From contig NC_133649.1 in NCBI RefSeq assembly GCF_009905375.1, positions 225,825,275 to 225,889,274 of the forward strand: 64,000 bases of DNA, given 5' to 3'. Position 1 is the stretch's first letter. Every line of letters starts with the position of its first letter. Shown piece after piece: positions 44,748 to 54,594 of the stretch. This DNA comes from Apium graveolens (Eukaryota > Streptophyta > Magnoliopsida > Apiales > Apiaceae). The notes beneath the pieces are model-generated. The model saw only the letters and a program-made list of their open reading frames with translations, made no database searches and had not been told where the DNA came from. The position numbers were made by a program, and so were the translations under genes.

Positions 44748-46185
44748 GGTAATTTCAACTATCCCTACTCTTCCAACCTCAAACACTTCTTTGCCTTCTA
44801 GTATAGCAGTGGCATCTGTGTCAATGACCAGACAGATGCCTACCTAAGCTACCAAAACCAAAGTTTCAAAACCAAAGACAAAGAAAGCCCCATCTGGTGT
44901 CTCTAAAAAGATGCCAGTTGTAAAATCCACTAAACACAAAGAGGGGAGTGTGAAGGTGGGAAAGTCAGGTGAGGGACAGGGTGAAAATCAAAGAAGCCCT
45001 AAGGATAAGGATAGTGAGCATAGTGTACCCAAACCAAGCCACACCACAGTTTCCCAACAAACTGGGGTTGTTAATAAGGATAAAAGCTCAATTCTAGTTT
45101 CATCCTCCCAAAAAAATGTAACTAATTAAACAAGCTCTCAACCAGGAGCATTGAATAAAAGGAGTAGGGATACAAGTTCACCACAAACCTACACAAGAAA
45201 GAAGAAAACTAAGACCTTTGGGGATGCACAGGGTACACACACAGTGCAAACTGGAGCTAAAGACCCAGTCACTGCACCATCTTAAAGTCAAATTGATGTG
45301 GCTCTAACAAATGTGGAGTCACACCCAAAATCTGTACAAATTGAAACACCACAAACTCTAAATTCTCCCACACACTCTTTGGATGTTGACATGATTTAAA
45401 CATGACAACCATATTCTCCATCTTTAATTTTGTTGGAGAAGCCAAAAATCCATGCAAGTGAGCATCATCTTCTAGATGATTTGTTGACTCACTTGCCATT
45501 TCTTTCGGAGACTGTTGAGACATTTGTGCCAAAATTTTCATAAATCTGCACAGAGTCTACAATAGTCTCCACTCCAAACTCATTCATTTCTTCTTACTCG
45601 ATGGATATTGTTCATCCGTCGAGTAGTGATTGTATCCCGACGAATGTGCCTAACAGCAGTCATCCGTCGGATAGTCAAATTACTAACCCGATGGATATTT
45701 CTTATCCGTCGGGTGTCTCTGCACAACTTCAAAGTTCAACTATAGTTACAAGTGCATATGACTTAGTAATTGTGTAATCACTATTAGGATTGAGGGAATG
45801 TAGTGACTTGAGTGACAGTCTGGGTTGCTCCCAGGAAAAAGGGGAGAAAAAGAGTGATCCAATGCAGTCCATTTCTTCAGGACTAGCAAAAGTGAGTGTG
45901 AGGAGTCCCACCTTAGATGGTGAATGTGAGGGTCTGAGGGTGGGGAGCCAAGGTGAGACCTTGATGCAAGAAAAGAGAGATAATGAGAGAAATACAGGTA
46001 CTTGAGATATAAGGGTGAATGTCATTGTAAGTGAGTTAATGAATGTCCAGGATGCAAACAGGGAGGGACTATCTCAGCAAACTCAAGTTGTTATAGATTC
46101 CACCTCCTTAGATGCTGAGACATTTACTCACCCTATTTTAGCCTATCAATTTCTAGCTGGATAGGGTAATGACAATGCAGAGAGA
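44748..46185 (+). pseudogene. Post-pol accessory gene of G, Ser/Thr/Lys-rich middle, broken
   Basis: A low-complexity continuation of the accessory frame, low in hydrophobic residues, with stops about every 200-300 bases. Readable pieces include KKMPVVKSTKHKEGSVKVGKS (44911 on) and TRKKKTKTFGDAQGTHTVQT (about 45200). A region at 45597-45712 is where CGACGGATGA-type motifs encode HPSS, HPSD and YPSG. A 71-codon piece follows at 45790-46005 (LSDSLGCSQEKGEKKSD). At least six stops or shifts are present. It looks like an unstructured linker between the N-terminal domain and the coiled-coil part. Confidence 0.6.
45599..45712. repeat. CGACGGATGA-type motifs inside the accessory gene of G
   Basis: Exact complements TCATCCGTCG are at 45612-45621 and 45660-45669. 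Variants are CGATGGATAT at 45599 and near 45689, CGACGAATG near 45638, and TATCCGTCGG near 45703. All read in the same frame as HPS/YPS or MDI/PTN. Confidence 0.9.
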
Positions 46186-46896
46186 ATGCTCAATTTGGTG
46201 CACACCACACAGTCAATGCAAAGAACTAAGGATGCCATCACAGCTTTGCACTCAATAGCTGGTGATGTTGATTATGAGACTGGTGGCTCAGAAGAATTCT
46301 TTGGAGGTGAGGGTGGAGATAGTGAAGAAAAGTCATTGGACATAGTGGGAGAAGTAGGCCATAGTTCTAGATCAAGCATGCCATCATGGGACTTCTCCAA
46401 AAACTCTGATGATCACCATTTCAAGACCACACTCATCCAACTTATCAGCCAAACACAGTCTGCACTTCAATCAACCACAAATGCTAGCACAAAGAATCTT
46501 CTGCAAGCACATCTTCCTTCTCTCCAACTACAACAAATCTCTGGCTACCAACAAAGTCAAAATGTCTCCATCATCAAAAATGAAGTTGATCAACTTAAGA
46601 AAGACATCTCTAACAAGTTGGAAGCTAAACTTCCAGAAGCCACAATGCTTGACATCAAAAGACATCTCAGGAAAAAATCTGATTTTGCAACCAAGGTGGA
46701 TTCCTTGGACAAAAAAATGGTTGATGTGGAAGCTTCTCTTACAGCAATCCATCTACACCAAGCTCAACAAACAGACTTACTTCAGAAACTGGTGGCTGCA
46801 CAGACCTCCTCCTCTACTCAACTTGCTGATAACAAAAAGGGGAGAAAGAGAGTTCTAGGAGTGAGGGGGAGCAAAAAGTGCTTAACATTCAAGTGA
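46186..46896 (+). pseudogene. Post-pol accessory gene of G, coiled-coil segment
   Basis: Open 236-codon frame: an acidic Gly-rich start (EEFFGGEGGDSEEKSL), then SRSSMPSWDFSKNSDDHHFK, and a helical region with heptad-like spacing (SIIKNEVDQLKKDISNKLEAKL, KVDSLDKKMVDVEASLTAIH, QTDLLQKLVAAQ). This suggests oligomerisation. A related but clearly diverged version lies inverted at 49476-50016, so the segment is maintained in the family. It joins the next segment by a frameshift near 46850. Confidence 0.65.
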
Positions 46897-47513
46897 GTAA
46901 AGCAATTATGCCAACAATTGCTTTCACAAAGCCACCAGCTAAAGATAGCATTGATCTAATAAATGAAGCAGCAGCCACTTTGAGAGCAGCTGAGAAGAAG
47001 CAGTTTAGTCCAATCAACTGGGAGAAAATTGATGAGATTATTCAAAAGAAATTTGGTCTAGCAAAGAAGCCAGAAAAATTAGCCATTCATCACTCTCAAG
47101 TCAGGAAAATTTCTATGAATGATATGAGCATCAACTATCTGGAAAGAGGCCAAACATCCTGCATCAAATCCCCAAAGGCAGATTTAATCATGAAGCCAAA
47201 GGTGAACTATCCAAAATCTTCAATAAAGAACCCTTTGGACACAGTGTATGAGACACCAAAGCCTGATGTGAAGAAGCTGTTGGCCAGGTCTATAATATTA
47301 TACAAAGATCCTGCAGATTCAATTCTAAAGAGGAGAACTGCCAAGATTTTCAGAAATGGAAAGGAAATTTGTGTGGTGGCTGGACACCCTCAATTTGTTG
47401 AAGCAAAAAGGGAAGAAAAGGCCAAATTGAAGCAAGAAAAGAAGCAAGCTGCTCTAGATGCCAAAAAGCTCAAAAAAAAGAAGGAGCAAGCTGCTATCTT
47501 GGCCAAGTTGTAA
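46878..47513 (+). pseudogene. Post-pol accessory gene of G, basic C-terminal segment 1
   Basis: Open 211-codon frame: TIAFTKPPAKDSIDLINEAA, FSPINWEKIDEIIQKKFGLAKKP, KKLLARSIILYKDPAD, RRTAKIFRNGKEICVVAGHP, then a strongly basic helical end (KAKLKQEKKQAALDAKKLKK). A nuclear localisation or nucleic-acid contact role is possible from composition, but no named domain is recognised. Confidence 0.6.
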
Positions 47514-47516
47514 GCT

Positions 47517-48442
47517 GTGAAACCCTGACAACAAATTTCTGCTCAACCATCTGTAATTGTTGAATCTCAAGATCAAGTAGTGCAAGATGAACCTCCACAG
47601 ACAAAGAAACCAAGGTACAAGCAAAGAATCAAGAGAATATTGGATTTTAGTGATGAGGAGATGGAAGACTACCTTCCCAAAGAGTCTACTTCTATAACAA
47701 CTCAAACATCCATGCCCTCTGTGGCACATGAAGAATTTAAGATAGATACATCCAAGAATTTCCATGGAGAACCTATCATTCCAAAGGATGAGCCAATAGA
47801 CTGGGATAGTCTACCAATTCCTGAACTCAATCTACCTCATTTTATGAAGCCAAAGAAAACAAAAACCAGAGCAGTCAAGAAAGTGAAGCCCTCAACTCTC
47901 AGATCCAAGTCCATAACCAAAGCTCAAACCAAGGTCAACAAGGGAGATATCATGTACATATGTGACATCAAGGAATTCTCCGATCTAAACCTCTATCTAG
48001 ATGAACTGGAAGAAGTTAGAGGGATTGATGCTTACAGAAATCTACTGAAAGGTTATTATTCAAGTACAAGGGAGGAAAAAAGATATCATGGCCACTTCAC
48101 AGGATTCTTTAAGAGAGCGAATCTGTACTGATAAAAGTTTATTCATCCTTCAAAAAGAACTTTGGATTCAATGTGACAGCTAAAAGATTAGTTCTAAAGA
48201 AGATTGAAGAACTAAGGAGTATTAGAGCCAAAGATGAACTCCTAAAGACTTTAACTATTCCTTACACAGGGAGTAGAGTGCATCTAAGGCCCTACTGGCT
48301 GATGGAATTCATGGATGATAAGGGAGTTAAAAGAATCTTCAGATTAGAAGACCAATTGAGCATCTCTAGCAATGAGACTATTCTGGAAATGCAAGAAATG
48401 CTAGATCTCTCAGAATCTGATGAACTTGAATTCCACAGATAG
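47517..48442 (+). pseudogene. Post-pol accessory gene of G, C-terminal segment 2
   Basis: 47580-48131 is open: KKPRYKQRIKRILDFSDEEM, EPIIPKDEPIDWDSLPIPEL, a basic stretch TRAVKKVKPSTLRSKSITKA, then a compact end (DIMYICDIKEFSDLNLYLDEL, YRNLLKGYYSSTREEKRYHG). A frameshift leads to 48173-48442 (RLVLKKIEELRSIRAKDELL, RPYWLMEFMDDKGVKRIFRL), which ends at 48440-48442. If all segments were once one protein it would be about 1,480 residues. I do not recognise a family. Confidence 0.55.
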
Positions 48443-48715
48443 CTCCAAAATCAAATAGAAGAAAACAACAGGAGGCTTGTGAAGAAATCCAGACAATCAA
48501 GGAAATAGATCAATTTGCTCATACTAGAGGAGCACCTTAAAAATGATTGTGAGCAAATCTTTGTACACTTTGTCTTGTAAATTTTTAAGTAAATAATGCA
48601 GCACTTTTTAGTTTTATCTACTACATTTTAAATCTGTATTTTTAGGGTGTTTTGTTATCATCAAGTTTCTCTTAATTTATGGCTACAATTCTAGTAGGAA
48701 TAAATTCGGGGAGAC
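48443..48715 (+). other. 3' untranslated part and polypurine tract of G
   Basis: AT-rich, no coding content. It ends in the polypurine tract TTCGGGGAGAC (48705-48715), directly before the LTR. Confidence 0.7.
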
Positions 48716-49475
48716 TGTTGGGAATATGTTGTGAACTTGATGATTACATTAACAAAACATCTTAGTAGATTTAACTTAGTGAAAAATGTAGCACTCGACG
48801 GATGATCAAATATAGTCCCGACGGATGACTCAATATAGTCCCGACGGATGATGATTTTATATCCATCGAGTGAGTAGCTTATGTAACAATAAGTATTGTA
48901 ACACATTTCCGTGAACAACTTTGTATAGATCCTGTAGTAGCATATGAGTCATGTTGACTATTATTAGATATGTAGAATAGGCTAATTAATTGTAAATATA
49001 AGATGTCTTGTAATTCTGCATAAGTGAAATGAAGTCAAGTGTCAAAAAGCTACCCGGCGGATGATCAACAAAGCTACCCGGCGGATGATCAACAAGGCAA
49101 CCCAACGGATGACAAGCATGTACCCGGCGGATGATCAATTCAAGCATCTATTGACAGTGACAAGACAGTCACATGCGTTGGGTGTTTACAAAAGGAATGT
49201 GGGAGCCTGTTTAATAGGAAATGAATAACAAAGAAGCATTACCATTTCCATGCAAGTTAAGAAGATTTTCAAAGATGCTGGAATAGAGTAGTGAAGCAGC
49301 GTGGAGTTTGAATTGATAGTTTTATTTTATTATCCTGTCTTTTTACCATGTAAACTTGGTGATATATAAACCAAGTGTAGCTAGTGAAACTGATAAATAA
49401 GCAAACACTTTTAGAAGAGAAACAGAAAAAGCTGTAATTGTTAAGAATTTCTCTGTAGTTTGTTTGTTCACTTGT
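48716..49475 (+). mobile_element. 3' LTR of element G, truncated
   Basis: Matches 36771 to about 37520 of the 5' LTR, with scattered substitutions, including CGACGG to CGGCGG in three of four group-2 motifs. Exact motifs remain at 48796, 48819 and 48842. Similarity fades at about 49465-49485, losing the last 140 bases or so of the LTR, where an inverted SIRE fragment begins. No target duplication can therefore be tested. Confidence 0.88.
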
Positions 49476-50016
49476 AAAGCATCAGTCTTGAGTCCAATGC
49501 CTCAACCTTTCTATTTAAGTCGGTTTCCTTCCTGAGTTTCTGGTGAATGTGTCTATTTATTGACTCAGGAAGTTTGTACTACATTCTTTCATTGAGGTCC
49601 TTTTTAACTTTCTCAATAGTGTTCTTGATTTCATCCACATCTTGACTTTTTTTGAGAGTCTGAATTTTGTGTAGTTGCAGAGATTCAAGATGGGCTTGTA
49701 GAAGACTTTGGGTACTGACATTGGTGGTAGCTTGGATGGCTTTTTGAGTCTGATGATTGAGTTTGAACGGTGTGGATTTGAAGTGATGATCACTGCAATT
49801 TTTGGTGAACATCCAGGATGGAGTATTTGTTGATGAGCTAGGTCCTGCATCTCCCCCTATGTTCATGCCAGTTTCATCAGCATCTTCTCCATGAGAATCA
49901 TCACCAAAAGAATCACCAAAATCAAACTCAAAATCATCACCAGCTGAAGGTGGAAGAGAGTTGATTGCATCCTTTTCCCTTTGCATAAAGGTTGTAGTGT
50001 GTGTTGTGTAAGACAT
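49476..50016 (-). pseudogene. Accessory-gene fragment of a second SIRE-like element, inverted
   Basis: On the - strand 50016-49579 is open (145 codons): TTTFMQREKDAINSLPPSAG, an acidic block (FGDSFGDDSHGEDADETG), TPSWMFTKNCSDHHFKSTPF, NVSTQSLLQAHLESLQLHKI. It aligns along its length with the coiled-coil segment of element G (46186 on). Below 49579 the alignment continues in a broken frame (LPESINRHIHQKLRKETDLN, VEALDS). It ends at the junction with the 3' LTR of G. Confidence 0.75.
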
Positions 50017-50029
50017 GCCTGTACTATAA

Positions 50030-50379
50030 CAAGACTAAGTCAAATTGACAACCCTAAGTAAGTTGTATTGTAATATTGGTTTGCATTTTGTATTGTAACA
50101 TTTAAAGTCTGTAAAAATGTCAAAGAGCATACTAGAGTCTTTTTCTGTAAACAGTATCAAGCCTAAGAATTATATCTGGAAGAAGATCAAGAAGATCATG
50201 CCTCAGAAGAATTATGAAGAAGCTTAGAGTTGAATAAATCTGTTTTGAGAAAAATGTTCAAAGTCAAGATCTCTACAAGTCACAGATTTAATATTATAGA
50301 GAAGTCATTCAAGAACTCCATAATGACTTATAGAGAAGTCAGGAAAGCTACTAGAGAACTCAGAGATATCGACAAGTCA
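50030..50379. other. SIRE-type LTR-like fragment up to the gap
   Basis: AT-rich and noncoding. The part 50180-50230 (gaagaagatcaagaagatcatgcctcag) resembles a stretch of the LTR of element K (gaagaagttcaagaagttgatcatgcctcag), so it is probably part of a related LTR. The sequence ends at the assembly gap. Confidence 0.4.
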
Positions 50380-50479
50380 NNNNNNNNNNNNNNNNNNNNN
50401 NNNNNNNNNNNNNNNNNNNNNNNNNNNNNNNNNNNNNNNNNNNNNNNNNNNNNNNNNNNNNNNNNNNNNNNNNNNNNNN
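50380..50479. other. Assembly gap, 100 N
   Basis: Exactly 100 undetermined bases, a usual placeholder for a gap of unknown length. Features on the two sides should not be assumed contiguous. Confidence 0.98.
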
Positions 50480-51173
50480 CACAGATACATGAATTTAAGA
50501 AAATATGTTTTCTTTAAATTTTACTGTTCATGAACAGTAGAATTCATTAAATAGAAATGCAGAAATCATGACTGGGTATGCATAGGTCCAAATCCTTTTA
50601 ATACACAGAGACTAAGTGATGCATGCAAATGATAGATGGCTCTACTTGATGCCAGCCATATATATTAGCATTAGTAATGTAAGTTCCACATAGTGCACAT
50701 AATTAATTCATTTGACTTGCTAATTGATTTAACTTTTACTTATGTGAATATGAGTGTACACAGATTAGCAATTTACATTTTTGGGAAAATTATTTTCTAA
50801 AAACCTTTACTGTTTATGAACAGTAAAACTGATTTAATGTTTGGTGTATTATGCCTAGCTGGGGATGCATGAATTCAAAACCTATAATAAGTATAGACTA
50901 AAGTGATGCAGCTATTTCTGTGAAGTACAAGCATGGCGTGTGATTACTTGTGACAGAAATTATTAAAATATTACTTATGGACTTAGAATCCACTTTCTTA
51001 TTACTTTTATAAATTAAAATATGATAGAGAAAAAACTAATCCTCTTGCAGAGAGTGTTATCAAATCTTAATTTAGGATGAGCTGCCTCAGATTCATATAT
51101 GTAGTTTGTAATTTATACCTGTCTAACCATACAAACTTATACAGTCAACAAAAAAATGTAAGTTTATCCATAG
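50480..51173. other. Noncoding AT-rich stretch with a diverged duplication
   Basis: No gene recognised. Segment 50510-50625 and segment 50795-50912 share a series of short blocks in order: ttactgtt(c/t)atgaacagta, (g)ggtatgcat/ggggatgcat, and a(g)actaa(a)gtgatgca. This suggests an old tandem duplication of about 280 bases. Confidence 0.4.
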
Positions 51174-51490
51174 AAATTATCAGCAACCTAGTTGTAAAAG
51201 GAAAATCAAGGACATCGATGGAAGTAAGCTTTTTCGCGTGAGAAGCACTCCGTCTTTTAATTAATTTGTTTTGCTATCATTTTGGCTATAGATTTCCATT
51301 ATAGTTACATTATATATGGAAGCTCACTAAAGGGCATTACATATTGACAGTTGGTTTTCGGGTGTGGCGTATTGAATTAATTACATGACTGGTTGTATTG
51401 ATATCATCATGCATGTATTTGCTATTGCAGACATGGCCTGATTTTGTCGAGTCTAGTGAAGCAGCCAATCAACAGATTGATACTCCGTAG
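51174..51490 (+). CDS. Possible last two exons of an unidentified host gene
   Basis: A plausible spliced reading is exon 51174-51223, a 207-base intron with GT (51224, gtaagc) and AG (tttgctattgcag, 51430), and exon 51431-51490 ending in TAG. The joined frame is continuous: ISNLVVKGKSRTSME then TWPDFVESSEAANQQIDTP. The upstream acceptor would be tccatag at 51173. The splice signals are good and the peptide composition is protein-like, but it is short and I do not recognise it. It could be chance, or a gene fragment carried by a transposon. Confidence 0.3.
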
Positions 51491-52429
51491 CTCCTTTCTG
51501 CTTACTTTAAAGAACCTTTAATGGGGTTGTTATTTGTTGTTTCCAGTCTACTCGTTCAACTAGATATATAGCCAATAGGTTCATGAGCTATCAAAACTAG
51601 TAGGATGTCTATATATTACTATCTAGTTGCAATCAAATTTACTAGATATCTATATGGTTCATCTTGGCTATTTTACATTAATCTATATTGCTCATATATA
51701 TAATACTGCTTTTGTTTTTCTGTAGGTTCTTTCTTCATTGCAGCCTTTATATTACTCGGTTGTAGCTTCACTGGCCGTAAAAATTCCTTTGCAATCTGGT
51801 ACTTACCATGCTTTACTTGATGGATAGCTTTGAAAGATCCATTTGGCATTTCTATAAGCAGCAAGTTTTTGCGTCTAGTAATTGAGAAATTCAACTGGTG
51901 TTTAATAATGTCTGTTTGAACTTTTGCAGGGGAACATTTGTTGGATTTGACTATGGTTGTGCTACAATTTTGTCTTCGAGCATCATCTTTCCAATGGGTT
52001 CTCATGCAGAAACAACTTAGTTGAAGACATAATATGGCGCTACACATCAAAGTCATCAAAATGAACTATAAATCTCCTAATAAAACACCTCTGCATAGAA
52101 CCAACCAAATGTACTCATTGTCACGACCTTTACCTGATCTTTGAAGATAATTAACTAACATTTTGGTCCGTGTAAATTAACTTAAGATCGTGTGTAAACT
52201 TTAACTTTGTTGTTTTAGCACATGACTTTTGTTTTTTTTTGTTAGACTTTGTCTGTAGGTTGATGTTGGAACAACATCAATAGTGCTGAGCTAAGTTGTT
52301 TTGTGTGGATTATTGGATTGTGTTGTAGATATACCAGTTAAACAGCTAGGTGATGGTTAATGAAATCTAAAGGTCATGCCCAATTTTTTTTTAAAATTTT
52401 GCGTTACAATAGAAGGTAAAATGGTTGCT
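51491..52429. other. No recognisable gene
   Basis: AT-rich. A frame with a good splice acceptor (gaacttttgcag, near 51930) runs about 30 codons (EHLLDLTMVVLQFC and on) to a stop near 52022. It could be a further exon or alternative 3' end of the unit at 51174-51490, but there is no support beyond that. A 128-codon frame on the other strand (51673-52059) has no recognisable features. Confidence 0.3.
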
Positions 52430-52812
52430 ATATATTCAAATTTTAAAATAAAATTTATTGTAATTAACTCGAAATATGTTGCAATTAACTTGAAATATGT
52501 TGCATAAGTCTATGTACTGCAACAATTATCATAAAAAGGCTGGAAAACAATGTTGCCATAGAAAATCTCATGTATTGCAATGCTATTATATTCGTTACTA
52601 TAGATGTAAGAACGTTGCAATAAACCGAATTTGCTACTTATTTACTCTGTTGCAATATGGTCCCAAATTCGTCACCATAAGCCCTTATAGCAACGAGACC
52701 AAACGTTACGCCTAATTTTTCAAAATACGTTGCCATAAACCCTATTGCAATGGATTTGTGCCCTATAGCAACACTTTTTTTTGGGTTGCTATAGGCAATC
52801 TATGGTGTAGTG
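52430..52812 (-). mobile_element. Candidate CACTA transposon end (right terminus at 52812)
   Basis: On the - strand the sequence starts CACTACACCATAGATTGCC at 52812, the form of a CACTA terminal inverted repeat. Behind it, to the left, are many short GTTGC/GCAAC repeats in both orientations (for example ttgcaat, gttgccat, tatagcaac), resembling the subterminal repeats of this superfamily. The other terminus is not identified and no transposase is present in the window. Confidence 0.5.
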
Positions 52813-52951
52813 AAATCCGGGGCATCTTGCAGGTTGGGACACCATTCCGCTGACGAACCTACTCAGAAGGCTCCTGTTTCCGGTTCCTCCTCCTCATCCT
52901 TAACTTCCTATCTTCATTTTCCTACTTTCTTTCTCTTTCAAACTCTTCTCA
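52813..52951. other. Spacer between two possible CACTA ends
   Basis: A GC-richer 139-base stretch that can be translated without stops (KSGASCRLGHHSADEPTQK, then a Ser-rich run) but without an ATG start. It may be a gene remnant between the two transposon ends. No identity can be given. Confidence 0.3.
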
Positions 52952-53345
52952 CACTACCACATTCAGCAACATCGAAAAAAATGTTAAAAATGCTGAAAAA
53001 TGTAGCTATAGGGCGTAAGGCAACACTTTAGTCAATTTTGTGGGTGTTGGAAATTTGCATGTGGCCTTTGATGTTATGCCAACACATTTTAGAAAACAAT
53101 GTCAACATCCATATTATGTTGCTTTAGGGTCATATGACAACATTTTTTACTCAATAGCAACACCAACACTGGTGTTGGTTTTAAATCTATGGCAACACCC
53201 TCAAGTCAATAGCAACATAATATTAATGTTGATTTAATTGTTATTGCAACATCTTTCTCCATTTATAGAAACACTACTCGATTAATATTTCTTATTATTC
53301 CAGCACCTCATCATGTTATAGCAACATTTCTTATTTTGCGACGAT
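52952..53345 (+). mobile_element. Candidate second CACTA end (left terminus at 52952)
   Basis: Starts CACTACCACATTCAGCAAC. It shares with the inverted end at 52812 an A run followed by TGTT and the string GCTATAGGGC. The following 350 bases are full of GCAACA/TGTTGC repeats (atagcaacaccaac, gttatagcaaca). This is weaker than the end at 52812 because the terminal bases are less conserved. Confidence 0.35.
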
Positions 53346-54589
53346 GTTAGTGGTTAATGAATTAGAGAACGATCAAGCCTGTGAGACCTTGAGGTAATAA
53401 ATTTTTGTGGTCTATTGGAAAGATGAGTAACAGATCGATGTTAGGAATAATAGGGAAGACCTTTGTGCGAATTATGATGAGGCATCATAAGCATGACCTA
53501 GAATAAGCGCGATAAAGCTCGTGTTACAAGAAATAAGATTTTAACTTATGAGGAGGACTGTGATTATTTTTAGAATATATATATATAGTATCATAAGACA
53601 CGAGGTAAAATATATAATCAAGATTAATCAAGGAATAAGATTGCGAAGTTCTCCGTAATTGAGGGAGAGCCAGTGTGGTGGCCGACCCTGTAAGTAAGAG
53701 AAGGGACTTGAGATGCAAAAAAAAATTCAGGACAACTGGTAAGAAGAGTTGAAAGGGATGAAGTTGAAATTATGATAACAGAAAAGTAACTAGTAGAATT
53801 AATGGAAAGCAAGAGTCGATCAAGATTGACAAAGAAGCGAAGGTTATGACAAGAAGGAATAACGAGGAGTGGAAACTTATCTTGTAACAGGAAGAATTAA
53901 TGTCATATTGAAAGTTAAGAGAATATTGACCATGATTAAATAAGAAAAAGAACGCTGGTAGCTGAGCAAGAGAATACTCAACATGCCAGAGGATTAAGGT
54001 AGAAGATCGAAGAATTAGTGGACAAAATGAAACCAGCAAAGATTTTAATAAGTGCAAGGATTTATTTCGGTAACTTTGGAGTAAGGATTACCAAGGACCC
54101 AGTCGGTCCATGGTACTATTTGGGGTTATAATTTATAGGTAAATAAGCCTGCTTATTATCGTATCATAAACGCGAGATCTTCCCTTGACAATTTGTTATG
54201 AAGACGAAAGAAACGATTAGCGACAAGGAACCCCAATAGTGTTTGTACCAAATAAGAACCCCAGGTTGATTCCATAATTGGATTAATTTCTAGTTATTTT
54301 GTGGATAAGATCGAGCGTGCACTGCTTAAGGAACACGGATCGACAGGTAGAGTGAGGAAAACTATCGCCAACAGGAAGTTTTGTGTAGTGCACTTATTAT
54401 GCAAGCATAAGAAAGAGACACCGATATCCTGACAATGGGACGTAGTGGAAAGTTGAAGAAAGTGAGGCAGAAGCACAATGGAGGACGGAGAAGGTCATCC
54501 AAACCCTTAGAAGCGACTGATGGCAACTCCCAATGCATGTGAATACGTCCAAGATGCTAGAGAGGACACGAAATACGACAATGATAAAG
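53346..54589 (+). mobile_element. Decayed left part of Tekay element H
   Basis: No domain is readable in any frame. It is assigned to element H because the target duplication of element K shows that the sequence at 54594 was originally joined to 62092, which is Tekay integrase. The base composition also matches the decayed integrase to the right. It may include unrelated sequence near its left edge. Confidence 0.35.
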
Positions 54590-54594
54590 ACGCG
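54590..54594. repeat. Target site duplication, left copy (ACGCG) of element K
   Basis: ACGCG lies directly before the TGTAAG tip at 54595; the identical five bases follow the CTAACA tip at 62087-62091. Confidence 0.93.

Noticed and set aside
51673..52059. 128-codon frame on the - strand
   Set aside because: No recognisable domain or composition bias; it overlaps plausible splice signals on the + strand, and its length can occur by chance in this AT-rich sequence.
52810..53031. Frame starting at 52810 with a Ser-rich peptide
   Set aside because: It starts at GTG within the CACTA-like terminus and runs across the second terminus; there is no ATG and no family, so it is kept only as a spacer note.
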